A stretch of DNA of 64,000 nt from Kryptolebias marmoratus (taxonomy: Eukaryota; Chordata; Actinopteri; Cyprinodontiformes; Rivulidae): positions 12,839,691 through 12,903,690 of the forward strand of contig NC_051430.1 in NCBI RefSeq assembly GCF_001649575.2, written 5' to 3'. Positions 44,401-64,000 of this stretch are shown in pieces; position 1 is the stretch's first letter; the number at the start of each line of letters is the position of its first letter. A program made the translations under genes and the position numbers. The notes under the pieces are model-generated. The model did not search any database. It had not been told where the DNA came from and was given only the letters and a program-made list of their open reading frames with translations.

Positions 44401-46304
44401 AGGGAGTTTGCTGTAAGAAACAAAACCGCTCGATTAGTTTCATCCTCCTCATCTTCAGGGAGCAACGATGGACCGACGTTGACCACATCGCTGCAGGAGC
44501 GCTGGCGGCCGCTTGCAAAGGATTCACAAGATGGCAGAGCACGTGAGAGAGAGTCGTCCGATGATGGAACATTAGGCGTGGCGCAAGGTGAGGACGGGCT
44601 GTCCTGAAAGCGCACGTCAGCCTCAAAGTATGAGGTGTCCGGAATCTGACTGTGTATCAGCAAACTTTCGATGCGGGAGTCCAAGCTCTCTTTCTCTGGC
44701 TGGCGGTCATCGTCTGGAGAGGTTCCTAAACACAGGTCGGCCGGGAAATTAATGCTGAGGATGCTGAAAGAGTTGCAGCTCGGAGTTAAAAAAGTAGAAG
44801 CAGAGTTAGGTGTGTGTCCGGACTCGGGAAAGGGGGAGGCAGGGTCATGTGACGCTTCGTTATCAGTGGAAGACTGTGGATTGTGACTCCACAGCGAAAG
44901 CTCCTGGCAGCTGGTCTGTTTCTGCGTCGACGGGGGGGTCGCAGGGTGTGGCTCGCCGTGCTTCAACGTGAAGCCGACAGTTGAAACTTGGTGAGAGCCC
45001 CTGTGATGCCTCGCAGGTTTGCGACGGCAGAGGGCCTGCCTTAAATGTTTGTGAACACTATAGGTAGAGGGCTCCCCCTGCAGGACAGGGGTCGCCTGGA
45101 GACTGGAGTAGCAGGAGTCCTGGGAGAGAGGAGTCGCAGACGGGCAGGGAGTGCGGGGGGTTCCCTGAGACTGTGGTGTGAAGCCAAAGCTGCAAGGAGT
45201 GTCCTGCCATATGCTGGAGTAGGCTGTGTCTAAAGAGAGAGGTGTAGCAATGCTGGCAGGGCTGCAGGCGCTCAACAACTGCTGCGCGGCTGTGCTGCCC
45301 TGCAAGAGATAAAAACATGAGGAGAGTATTTACGATTCATGTTAATATCACGAAAACAACCTGACCACTGTGCAAACGTTGATTAGATTGTCACAAGCAG
45401 CTTCAGGGTTACCAGCAGGCTGTCCACTAAGCTCTGCAGAGCTCGCTCACTGCATCCCACCGGTAACGTCCAGGGAGTGTACTGGCCACTGAAGAGCAGT
45501 TGCAGGTATCGCGCCCTGTTTTCACCTGAGGAGGGTGCAGAGTTAGCCAGCCAATTCGACAGTATCAACATTTAGACGTCAGCACATTCAAGAGCCCACG
45601 TCCACCTTTGGGGTCGACTTCCACGTGAATGATGTTCCCCATCACGGACGTCCGATGAAGGTGCAGCACGGCCTCTCTCGCGCCCCTCACCGTGTCGAAC
45701 ACCACCCTTGCCACTCCCAGGTGCTTCTTGTTCTTCGGGCTGTAGAATATCTCCACCTCTTCCACGTTCCCGTACTTGCTGCACATGTTTGCGAGAAACG
45801 TCTCCCTCACGTTGTCGTTCAGCTTGGAGAAGGTCACTTCTTTGGGGGGAACGGGGCCGACGTACCACTCATCCACCTGTAAAACAACACAGAGGAACAG
45901 GATTGACTTCGGGCTCCTGCTCACCGTCGTTAAGAATGCGTTAATTGCTGTGTAACTACCTTAAACCTGGGGACCAAAAGGTCTGTCTTGTTGTATTTGC
46001 TCCACAGGCGGCAGATGCGTGGATCCCTGACTGTGTCCACAGGAAACAGACCTAAGTCCTCAACCTACAAAATAAAAGCCCTCATTAGGTCTGAAATCAC
46101 ACTAGGTGTACTTGACTGGTGTCATGAGTTTATAAAGATCCAGTAAATATAACATGTTTTTAAAATACTCACGGGAATGTTAAAAAATTGCCCATCGAAG
46201 CGGCAGACTTTGTACAGTCCTTTTGTCAACGCGGGGTCAATTAGCAACTTGCAACTTTTCCATTGCTGAGGCTCTTTCTCTGCGTTTTGTTTGTCGCTTT
46301 CCAT
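38410..46304 (-). CDS. setd1b: SETD1B-type histone H3K4 methyltransferase (COMPASS catalytic subunit), 16 coding exons modelled
   Basis: Nuclear H3K4 methyltransferase. Exons in transcript order: 46304-46173, 46064-45960, 45876-45606, 45525-45413, 45299-44304, 44207-43524, 43435-43319, 43218-43170, 43080-42896, 42790-42688, 42585-42184, 41527-about 40567, about 40307-40163, 40072-39947, 39087-38968, 38823-38686, 38583-38410, about 1,606 codons. Domains in order: N-terminal [14 protein letters not shown] block, RRM ([11 protein letters not shown]...), Ser/Thr-rich region with repeated TPxSxDxxYSS, proline-rich tract (43800-44130), the SETD1 helical block ending [11 protein letters not shown], acidic Ser/Glu tract, n-SET (RLQEQDNG, exon 41527-40567), WIN motif ARSEGF, SET ([26 protein letters not shown]) and post-[11 protein letters not shown]. 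It is shorter than human SETD1B (1,966). An ATKWGN replaces the usual ATKCGN. The n-SET/WIN exon junction is the least certain. SETD1B rather than SETD1A is chosen by synteny with hpd, orai1 and kdm2b. Confidence 0.93.
41758..41835 (-). repeat. Fragment of a GGCGCACTG-type interspersed repeat
   Basis: GGATTATAAGACGCACTGTC and ATGAATGGTCCATTTTCAAAC resemble a widespread vertebrate non-autonomous element whose ends read TATAAGGCGCAC. It abuts copy D of the ~297-bp repeat. Family naming is from memory of the motif, so only tentative. Confidence 0.45.
41865..42115 (-). repeat. Dispersed ~297-bp-period repeat, copy D, in a setd1b intron
   Basis: Reverse-complement copy: read on the minus strand it has TTAGCAAAATATCTCATGAACC, AATGAAACTCTCAGAAAGTAAT, TCAAGATGGCTGCCACAGCTAAT and GGTAGTCGCTGAGAGTCATCC. 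It lies between coding exons 42585-42184 and 41527-40567. Confidence 0.85.
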
Positions 46305-46640
46305 TACATTCGTCAAAACCTGGAGTGAAACGTCGAAAATAATAACCATATGGTGCCATTTTGTTCCACGTAGCCGTAAGCTAGCTTAAAGGAGTCCTCC
46401 ACTGGAGGTTAACACACCCCAACAGGTGATGGAGAACATCACCTGTGTCCTTATCTAACGCGATAACAGGCGGTGAAATAATAAAAGAAAGAAACAAAAA
46501 CCCTGTCCACATATGCAAAGTTAACTTTAACGAAGTGCTTCTTATGTCGCTCACCCGGGCTGGAGTCGCGTCCTCTGATCGGCCAACATTGTTGCAAAAG
46601 CTGTGGAGATTTTTTGATGTTTTCACACTTCGTCGCCCAG
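46305..46640 (-). promoter_or_regulatory. setd1b: setd1b 5' UTR and probable promoter region
   Basis: The first coding exon has an acceptor at about 46320 (CTCCAG), so 15 bases of 5' UTR precede the ATG in that exon. A good donor, CCCGG|GTGAGC, lies at about 46555 on the minus strand, marking the end of an upstream non-coding exon in a GC-richer stretch (46555-46640). The transcription start is not determined. Confidence 0.45.
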
Positions 46641-46710
46641 GTCGGATAATGGATCCATCCGCCTGGAGACTGAGAGGGAAAATAGACCCTACCACCCTGC
46701 GGAAGGACAC

Positions 46711-47274
46711 ACAGATGGTTGAGAGGAACCTGATGAATTATGAAGTCTTATTATTTCATTAACTGTCAGTTAAATCCACAATTTAAAGATTTTATATTAT
46801 TGGCTTCTTACTTAGATGGTTGTAAAATAATTTAATTTTTAAAAATTGTTTATAAGTTATGAAATCAAAAGTGATGATTAGGTTACCACTACAAGTTGTA
46901 ACACTGGATATAATCCTATATTTTTTAATTAGGCTGTCCACTTTATGACTAATTTACTTAAGCCTAATGATATTAATACTATTATTATATTTACTAGTAG
47001 TATTATTATGTGCAGAAATATTCCCTATTGGGGAAAAAAAAGCAAAACAGGATGCAATTTATTCAATAAAGCTGCTTCTTTTGATTCTGTAAGTGATTAT
47101 TTTTTTCTTAAAAGACTGCAGGATCAGTTTCTGTTTATCTAAATGTTTCTTCACCTCCTCCCCTCCCTGATGGTCTGCTCATGAAACATGACCCAGACTT
47201 TTGGAGTCAAGAAGAGGAAAGATCGGCCAGATTTGCTGCTTACACCTCACTCAGATGGAGCATTCCTGGAAGTA
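46711..47274. other. AT-rich intergenic upstream of setd1b
   Basis: Very AT-rich sequence with ATTATTATTA-type runs; no gene seen. Confidence 0.6.
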
Positions 47275-47282
47275 ATATAGAC

Positions 47283-47598
47283 CAGGGGTTTCCAAAGTTG
47301 GGGTCGGGACTCCATTTTCGTGTCATAACGCATAAAGTGAGGGTCCACAAAATGATCTCCAGACAAAATTATATGTACAAAGATTGCTAATGGCATATTT
47401 TCACCATAATTACTACAAAGAACAGATGCAACAGTAATAATTAATAAAACTAGCATCATAGTTGTTGAGGTTGTGGCGCTGTCATGATGTTCTTCTTTAA
47501 AAATAGAATTTGTACGATTAAAGAGGGGCTTATTGGGGTCACACGCCTCTGCTGCTCTTATTTTGTGGGCCAGAAGCTGAAAGGTTTGGGAACCACTG
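47283..47598. mobile_element. hAT-type miniature inverted-repeat element (316 bp)
   Basis: Terminal inverted repeats CAGGGGTTTCCAAAG and CTTTGGGAACCACTG-like (GGTTTGGGAACCACTG) bound a short AT-rich body. Both ends are flanked by the identical 8-bp target-site duplication ATATAGAC (47275-47282 and 47599-47606). Eight-base duplication plus CAG...CTG ends are hallmarks of hAT DNA transposons; with no transposase it is non-autonomous. It sits between setd1b and orai1. Confidence 0.88.
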
Positions 47599-47606
47599 AT
47601 ATAGAC

Positions 47607-50339
47607 AGTGAGGCTCAAATATTTATTTATTTGTGAAATGTGTCTGTCAAGGCAAAATATAAAGATTTATAAAGTTTGGACTATGTATGACAAAAACGTC
47701 AAGTGACTTTTTCTTTATACTTGATCAGAAGAAATTCTTCAACAGCATAAGAAAAACACGATCGTTGCCCAGATATTAACACTTTCTTGCAGGTTATCTC
47801 AATTTTTAATGTTTTTTCTTTTACTATTAGTTTAAATAAATAACTAATGTTGCACAAAAACTTTGTAATGAAACCTTAACAGCTTGTAGTTTTTCTCGTC
47901 ACATCAGTGTGGCCTTCATAAGCACTTTGTTCAGTAAGTACGAGTCAAACTATGACCACATTTATTTGTAAAGAGTGTGTTTTAAACAATGGTATGTATT
48001 CTGTATTGGTGCGAGCAGCGTTTCTGTAATAGTTCTGTAATCTTTAATGTTTAGGTTTTCATCCAAACCAAACCTCCTAAATTACATTTGCTTTGTTCCT
48101 CCTACTTGAACGATTAGTGGCAGCCACTTGCTGCGCAGTCAGAACTGAAAGAAAACGCACACGTGTAAGAGCTGAAATTGTATTTGAGACAACTGAATAA
48201 AACTAAAAAGGGGGAGGGGGAAAAAAGCGCCAGAGAAATATACGTGGTGACGAATAGAGCTCGAATGCGAACGAGCTGATCAGAGACAGCAGAAGGAATG
48301 GGGAAAAACCTGCAGCCTCATACGTGTCACTTAAAAACCAGCACGTCCCAGCGCTTCCTGCGTGGTTGTTCTTTTTACAGCCCGGAACGAGACGCGTGCA
48401 ACACAAGGGTGTTTGATTCCTTGCATTTTTATAACGTGGAGTTACAAACAACCTTGATAAACTTTACAAAGAGAACCACGCAGAAGCAAAACCAACAATA
48501 AATACAACATTTAATTGCAAAAGCTCCCAAATGCTGTGCTTTGACACATCGTGACATACACTTAACTGAATAAATACACAAGAAAATACAGCAAAGTCAC
48601 GCATCTTCACTTGCATTACTGATTTTAAAAAAAGGTACAGGGGTCTCTGATTTAACCTTTCTGATTTAAACACTTGTAATAACCACGGTACTAAACAGTT
48701 TGTAAGGTCACTTTGTTTTCTGATGGTTGTCACGCACATATCATCTGAAATTACAAAAAACAGTCAGCAAGAATTCTGCTTTACCATGACTCAGCATAAA
48801 CAGTTTGCATTTGGGTGAATGACAGACAAAACTGATAGTGCAGCAATTTGATCACAGCATGCCTTGGATATAAACAGAGGAACAGTATTCACAGTGACTG
48901 CGCCAAAAAAGGGTTTAAAGCTTCATGAAAAAAAAACTAATAAAAAGAATGCAAAATCAAAACTTTGTCGTGGTGTAATCACATGAACCAGCGTTACCAT
49001 GACGACCTTAAAGCCGAGAACGAATTCAGGACGTTAATGAGCAAAAACAATCCTGACGCACAAACAAAAATCTACAACCTAACCAACGTGTAACCATGCT
49101 CAAGCTTGTAAACAAAACACCAAAAATATCTCATTCCTTTTCAATACTTAAACGCTTTGTGATAGTTGTTCAACAACCCGTAGCTTCATAGCTAGTAGCC
49201 TTTTTTTCATTTTGTGTCAATTTACAGTATATTTGAGTTTTAAAAACATTGTGAAGTTCAGCAAATTATCAACACGTTGAAAAGGAAGAAAACTGAGCAT
49301 TGATACAGCCGCATAAAGCTGCCTGAATGACTCATTTCCATCCCCAGATAAGCCCTTTTTGAAGAAATGTTTATTAATAATGTGCTTCGCTTTGGTTGAA
49401 GCCACTCTAACATTTAACGTTTCTGTGTTCTCGCACAGAAACTTTATCACGTTTGGTTTTCTCAGAGACTCTGAATGCTGTTTGCTACTCAAACACTAAT
49501 TTTTCCTCCAACATACACATCTTTGGTGATTTTTTTTAGCTAATTAAATCATGGAAAATAGCAAAACGTAAGTCCCTGAAGAAAAAATATATATATATTT
49601 TTCAGAGTGTAACAAATCACAACGTTAAGGCCTCGTAAATCTGCAAAAGAAAAACGTTTGTTCCATAGGTCTCAGACAACGAGTCGCCTTGAATAAGTGC
49701 TCACTTAGAAAGTGTGTCAAATACGATGGCAAACACAGCCAGCGCACACGCGCAGGAAACCCGTGTGAAAAAATAAAGTCTCAAGTGAACGCAGCAGTTT
49801 CGTCAAACTGAGCGTTTCAGTAGAGCTGTAAATCAGAAAGACTGTACAATCTGAAGTACAGAATTTATGAAATAAATGTTTTTTTTAGAACTTCTGGCAC
49901 CTTTGCTTAGTTTAAACACAGGTATGCACCTTTAAATTGCTCATTATTGCGCTCTCGAGCTGAAGCGAGCTGCGTTTGGTACCTACAGTAGAATATGTGC
50001 CCTCATATTAAAGCAAAAGTAAATGTGCGCTCTTTACCACAGTATGCAAATCCTCCAGGTTTTACTCCTGGATTATGTAATCTGTCTGTATGACGACGTC
50101 AACGGGCAAGAGGGAAAGACTCAACAAACACCTAAAGCTAAAAACAATTTCTGTAAACATGCAAAAATCTTTAAAAAAAAAAAGAAAGAAAAGACTGAGC
50201 CAAAACATGCAGCGCTCAGCAGATGATACAGCATGAACAGAAATCCATCTGAGCACGTCTGATGAACATAAATATACGGCTTCTCGGAGTGATTTCCAGG
50301 AGAAATGGCTGCCGGACGTCCCTGCTGCTGCATTCCCCA
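47607..50339. other. Intergenic and presumed orai1 3' UTR
   Basis: AT-rich non-coding sequence. The right part should hold the orai1 3' UTR (minus strand). In mammals RHOF, TMEM120B and MORN3 occupy the corresponding interval; no trace of their exons is visible. Confidence 0.55.
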
Positions 50340-52214
50340 TCAGGGGAAGTGGACAGCTGCCTTCAGGTTGTCGTTCTCAGACCTGTTATCCAGCTGTTCC
50401 TGCAGCTTGATCACCTGGTCCAGCTCTCGGATCTGCCGGTCCGTTTTGTGGCTGACGAGCGTGCGGTAGAAGTGGACGGCGAAGACGATGAAGACGAGTC
50501 CAAACGGCACCATGATGCAGGTGGATGCGATGGCGGCCGCCTGGCCGGGGCTTATGGAGCCGTCGTTCTCCCCCGGTTTGCTTTTGAGCGGCAGGAACTT
50601 CACCCAGCACAGGAGCATGACCTCGGTGAGGAAGAGGAGGGTGCCGATCACCGTGGAGAAAGCCCAGGCCAGCTCGATGTGGCGGTGCATGCGCTCGTGA
50701 GGCGACTCGTTCACGGAGTTGAGGTTGTGGACGTTGCTGACCGCCTCCAGGTTGGGGAGGATGCAGGTGCTGATCATGAGGGCAAAGAGGTGCACCGCTA
50801 CCAGGATGGTGGTGCAGGCGCTGAAGGCTATCAGCAGTCCTGGAGGATACTTGTGTTCCGGCTCCAGCTGGACCTCCACCATGGCAACCTGGAGAAATAA
50901 AAAAAAAAAGATCACAGGATGAGCTAATATTTGCAAGGATTTCTCAGAATATAACACAAGACAACACGTAGATCTGGCTTTAATAATACTGTTTTTACTT
51001 CTAATGCCATCATCTCGAAAAGATGAGTTACTTATTCCAACGTCTTCAGAAAACAAGTCTTTTTTTCTTTTATTAAAAATAATTCATCTCCAGAATTCTG
51101 CCTCTTTTTAAAAAAAAACACCCATAAACTAACTCTCACCAACCAGAAGCAACTTCAATAAATTAAAAAAAAACGCTTTATTTTTGCTTTAAAGATTGCA
51201 TTTAGGAGTAAGGAAGAGGAACCATACCTGACACTAAAGGGTAAATATTCTTTGTTTATTCTTAATTTTCTTTACAGACTTTCACCTGACAGAAATATAT
51301 TCTCTTAAAGACAAAGCAAATATTGACCAACTACCTCTTTAATGTTAGACCTGCTTAAAGGGAAGACTTTCAGTTTTACCCCAACACTGTGTGATTACTA
51401 AGCTGTTATCAGGAGAAAAAAAGACTTTTATGTTAACCTATGAGGTCATAAGACAATGGTAATAAACAATAACTTTAATAACTGATGCCTAAAAAGATCG
51501 AAGCGCATTTAGTTCGTATGAAGAGAAAAGTGTCTTAAATGCACCTGGAGATGTCTGCCACTCTTATTTAAACACAATGAACAGATCCCACAACGTCACT
51601 AAACAGCTAAAGCTCGCTATGGTCTTTGTAGGAAATGAAGAATCCTTAAAGTCAGACAAGACAGACGTTTAACTTTGGGGGCAAAATAACAAAAAACTAA
51701 ATTACATATATATATAAATCACACCGGAACCTCCTCAAATGAGGAACATGGCAGAGGAAGTGTCATGGTTTGTGGCTACTTTGAAGCAGTCTGTGACCTG
51801 AAGCATCTACATAATAACTATATGAGTTCATTTACAACATGCCAATAAAATAAATTAAGTGTGGTGTGGCGGGAAAGAAATTATGAGCACCAAAAAAAGG
51901 AATAGAAAGAACACTTCAAGAAACTGAGCTACAGTTTGTGTTTCATTAGGTAGCCTACAGTAAAAACACGTCTGCGTGTCTTATTGTGTTATCTGCGGCG
52001 GAAGCGGGCAAAGCTTTCATTTGGGTCCTTGTTGTCCTTGTTGTTGTATACGAGCGTGTTGTTTACTTGCTGGAGTCCCAGACAAGTGGAAACGTGCGCG
52101 CAGCGCTCGTCAAAAGGCCCCAAAAAAGGAGGCGAGCACCGAAAACAATCATCTGCGTCACGCTCGCAGCCCTGCAGCGTCCGCTCATGTCCACGGCGGA
52201 TTGAGTTGCGTCGC

Positions 52215-52246
<32 letters not shown>

Positions 52247-52440
52247 TGGTTAGTTAGTCGGTGACTTGGTTAGTTGGTTAGCTGGTTAGTGCTGACCTCG
52301 GTGGGAGAAGTCGGGCTCAAACTTACCATTGCGAAACCCGACAGGAGCGCTGAGGTCCGGCTGGTGGCTTTTAGTTTCGCTCGGCTCAAGTACAACTTTC
52401 TCCACGACAGCGCCTGCATGGAGTGCTCGTTTAAACTCAT
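50340..52440 (-). CDS. orai1: ORAI1 calcium release-activated calcium channel, two exons
   Basis: Plasma-membrane pore subunit of store-operated calcium entry, gated by STIM proteins. Exons 52440-52327 (38 codons) and 50888-50340 (182 codons plus stop), total 220 residues against 301 in human. The N-terminal STIM/calmodulin-contact helix ([13 protein letters not shown]) is complete; TM1 carries the selectivity glutamate at E43 (human E106) and R28 (human R91); TM2, TM3 and TM4 and the C-terminal helix (LQEQLDNR) are present. Numbering is exactly human minus 63, so the start codon is the equivalent of human Met64. The long Pro/Arg-rich N-terminus of human ORAI1-alpha is absent. The extracellular loop between TM3 and TM4 is shortened and has no N-glycosylation sequon. 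The phase-0 intron position matches the mammalian gene. Teleosts have orai1a and orai1b; the copy is not resolved here. Confidence 0.95.
52215..52246 (+). repeat. CGG trinucleotide repeat, about 10.7 units
   Basis: A pure GCG/CGG run of 32 bases within orai1 intron 1, about 80 bases from the exon 1 donor on the orai1 strand, in a CpG-rich stretch. On the orai1 transcript strand it reads CCG. Confidence 0.95.
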
Positions 52441-54679
52441 GCCGACAGCTGTTCCTACAAAAGTTTGATAAAAAAAATAAATAAATAAAAAAAAGTTTAA
52501 AAACAATACAAAAAGTAGGTTCGGACTCTGTTTACAAGGGCGGGGACCGAAGACAAACCAGACACCGAGGCGGGAAGTGCGCTGCGAGAAATAAAAGCCG
52601 CTAAAATTAGTTGTGAAGTTCTGTTGGGACACTTTCCTGCAACAGCTGACTGTCAAAACCTGGGAGGAAACACACATTACCCACAATGCACCGCGCCCTG
52701 CAACTGTCAGCCTCTTCCTCCTCCTCTTCCTCTTTGTCCTTCAGGTACAAACTGTTATAGCCTATTACCGATGTTTAACCTCTTTATACAGAAGTCCAGC
52801 CTCAAAGTTAAGTTTATGAAACTCAAAATCATAAATATGAGACTCGAAGTTAGATTTATGAGATTTTAAACCATAACTATGAAATTTGAAGTTATAATTT
52901 GAGATTCAAAGGCCCGATTATATGTTTCAAAGTCATAGGTTTTACTTTGAATTACATAATTATAACATTGCAATTGACAATTTTATTTCTTTTCTGTGAT
53001 GAAAAATGGACTTCCATATTTTTAAGATGTTCCCAAATAGTGCAGTTCACTTCTGTAATGCTTTTGACAAAATACTGTCAAAATAATGACTCAGCTATGT
53101 CATAACCATGACTCACTTTTTAGCGTTATGAGAGAATATCTTAGATATAACAACATTTAGCATGTCAGCTTTTAGAAGAATCGCCAAATAAATGTAAACT
53201 CAACTATACTACTACTAATACTAATACTAATGCTGTATAATTTGTTCTCACGTGTGCAGATTTAACAAAACAATAGCCTATTTTACAGCGTCAAAGGTAA
53301 ACAAAGCCCAGCAGTCACCCACTCTCCTGGACTTCCTGTCAAAACACAACAAATCCAATTAATTTTTCATGGTGTTGCTGCAACTGTCCCATAAGTCACT
53401 CTTGTGACAACTGCAAGTATTTCTTGTGTCAGTGGGAGGAGATGTGAAACAGGAAGCCTTTACTGACTTTGCAATAAAAACTCGACAGCAGAATAAATGA
53501 GGAATTATTTATGTGCCTTTGATGTGTTTGTACATGCTTAATAGATTCCTTTTCTGAACTAAACTCTTGTGAAAAATAGATTTTTTTTGTAAACAGCCTG
53601 GCTGTGTATGTTAGCACAAGCTCTAACATACTAATTCTTTTAAAAGGACATCAGAAGTTGTTTCAGAGTTAACAGAAGCAGGAAGATGATTAATCCCCCT
53701 ATAACAAGGGTGTGTATTTAAAAGGCTGACTAAGCATGTGTGTTTCATGCTCAAACACTGGATGGTGCCAAAGTAAATTATTCTCAAACTCTACAAGCAC
53801 TTCACTGCCTGGCACAATTAGATGTTGTCATCATTATAATTATGTAATTCTGTTAAATCCTGAGTATGGCGTTCTATCTTCTTTTGCTGGGCTTTCTCTG
53901 TACTCAGTAAAGTATCAGTATCTATTGTTTAATCACCTGTGTAAAATATATAATTGTAATTGGGTTTGCACATGTTAAACAGCTAAACAATATTGCATAA
54001 AATGTCAGATGGACTTTGTTAATATTTGATGTTGTTGCGCAATCAACAACAAAAGTGGTGCAGTCCTCTAAAAATAATTAAAAACGTAAAAAATAAACAA
54101 TTAAATAACAACAAGAAAGCCTTAAAATATAGTTTGGATTTAGTTTGCAACCAATAGAATCCTAGAAAATCTTCAAAGGCTGAAATGTTAGGTAAATCAA
54201 ACAAAAGTTTATAAATTTTAAGCTGATACTTCTATAACCACAATGAGCAGTTGAAGCAAACTCGGACATGCGCAGGAGGGAGTTCTCTTGTACCTGCAGA
54301 TCTTCGCTTCCGCCGAAGCCGTTGCTGCATTTACGGTGTATATTAAAACTCGTTACTAATCATTTTATGTCGACGAATTCGTGTTGCTAACCTCGCAGCA
54401 GGATTTTCAATATCAGCTTTACGCTTCTCGTAGCAACGTGTTGAAACCTTGAAAGATATTTGCGATCACTGTTGCCGTCTTTCCGCCGTAAGTTGTATTG
54501 GGTGAGCAGGAAAGAGGTTGTTTTCCAGCGTCCCTGAACGCAGCGCCGGGAACACAGCCAGCAGCTGCTGTAACCCGGGTTTGGTGTGACGCGAAGGAGG
54601 GGCGGCGAGAGGAGCTGAGCTGGAGGCTCGTTCAGCCATGTTGGTTTCTTCTGTTCACAAACGATGAGAGAGGAGAGTC
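52441..54679. promoter_or_regulatory. Shared head-to-head intergenic region between orai1 and kdm2b
   Basis: About 2.2 kb separates the two divergent start codons. Both ends are GC-richer (around 52000-52600 and 54280-54680), which fits CpG-island promoters for each gene, with an AT-rich middle. From about 52795 to 52970 there is a degenerate tandem repeat of roughly 22 bases with a TATGARAYTYRAA core. No exon of a JmjC domain or any other coding segment is visible. Confidence 0.5.
52795..52970. repeat. Degenerate ~22-bp tandem repeat
   Basis: Successive units such as TTATGAAACTCAAAATCATAA, TATGAGACTCGAAGTTAGA and TATGAAATTTGAAGTTATAA share a TATGARAYTYRAA core. The AT-rich units are diverged and vary in spacing. 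Confidence 0.6.
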
Positions 54680-63636
<8,957 letters not shown>

Positions 63637-63716
63637 TGGCTAACGGGACCCGACAACAGACTGGCGTTGCACTTAAAGGAAGTGGCCCCCGCGACGAGCC
63701 CGCCGAGTCGCTCGTA

Positions 63717-63722
63717 ATAAAA
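63717..63722 (+). terminator. kdm2b: First kdm2b polyadenylation signal (AATAAA)
   Basis: AATAAA 81 bases after the kdm2b stop codon. The 3' UTR may extend further, as A/T-rich sequence continues to the window end. Confidence 0.45.
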
Positions 63723-64000
63723 CCTGAGCAAGAGGCAGAAGTTCCTGGAGGGAGATGTGCGCTTACATGAGGCGATAAAGAAATGTTCACTGGACGGAAA
63801 AAGAGGAACCGGATTGCATGCGTTTCTGTTGACTTTTCTAAAGAAGTGGTTGTAACTGTTGAGTTATTTTTATTCTTTTAAAATTTGAATAGTATTTTTG
63901 TACAAGCATCATTCAAAAGTTTTTGTTTTTTCTTCTTTTTTTTTTTTCGTCTCAGGAGCTTATTGTAGACGTCACAGCATGAGAAACAAAATTAAGTTTG

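Noticed and set aside
52270..52686. Long N-terminal extension of orai1 from an upstream ATG
   Set aside because: The added residues are Phe/Leu-rich, unlike any ORAI1 N-terminus, and come from an A/T-rich 5' flank.

Overview
This is a piece of a ray-finned (teleost) fish nuclear genome. The evidence is five vertebrate protein-coding genes with typical GT-AG introns, long AT-rich non-coding stretches, many dinucleotide microsatellites and fish-type interspersed repeats. It is a draft assembly, with N gaps at 12065-12292 and 21241-21404 and a single N at 10013. The species cannot be named from the sequence.

Layout. Bases 1-21,700 hold no gene I can support; they contain two solo LTRs with target-site duplications (4505-4979 and 11888-12504) and a dispersed ~300-bp repeat at the left edge. 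An intronless apelin receptor (aplnr) lies at 21878-22960 (+). A gene-poor stretch with two more copies of the ~300-bp repeat follows, then an apparently intronless coiled-coil protein that I do not recognise (29887-30765, -). From 33.3 kb onward the window is gene dense: hpd (+, 14 coding exons, 393 codons), setd1b (-, 16 coding exons modelled, about 1,600 codons), orai1 (-, 2 exons, 220 codons) and kdm2b (+, 10 exons, about 772 codons).

The order and relative orientation hpd(+) - setd1b(-) - orai1(-) - kdm2b(+) match the human 12q24.31 block KDM2B-ORAI1-...-SETD1B-HPD read backwards. RHOF, TMEM120B and MORN3, which sit between ORAI1 and SETD1B in mammals, are absent. This fits one of the two post-duplication teleost copies of the block after gene loss.

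Most notable observations. (1) kdm2b starts at a short-isoform-type first exon, and no JmjC demethylase exon is present anywhere in the 54 kb upstream, so this locus appears to encode only the CXXC-PHD-F-box-LRR half. (2) orai1 starts at the equivalent of human Met64, so it is intrinsically the short ORAI1-beta form. (3) hpd has a GC-AG intron. (4) Two solo LTRs and one hAT-type miniature element have exact target-site duplications readable in the sequence. (5) An orphan coiled-coil gene has a GC-box and a perfect CRE upstream. There are two chromatin regulators (a H3K4 methyltransferase and a CpG-island/PRC1.1 adaptor), a calcium channel, a tyrosine-catabolism enzyme and a peptide-hormone receptor. 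They share ancestral linkage, not a pathway.
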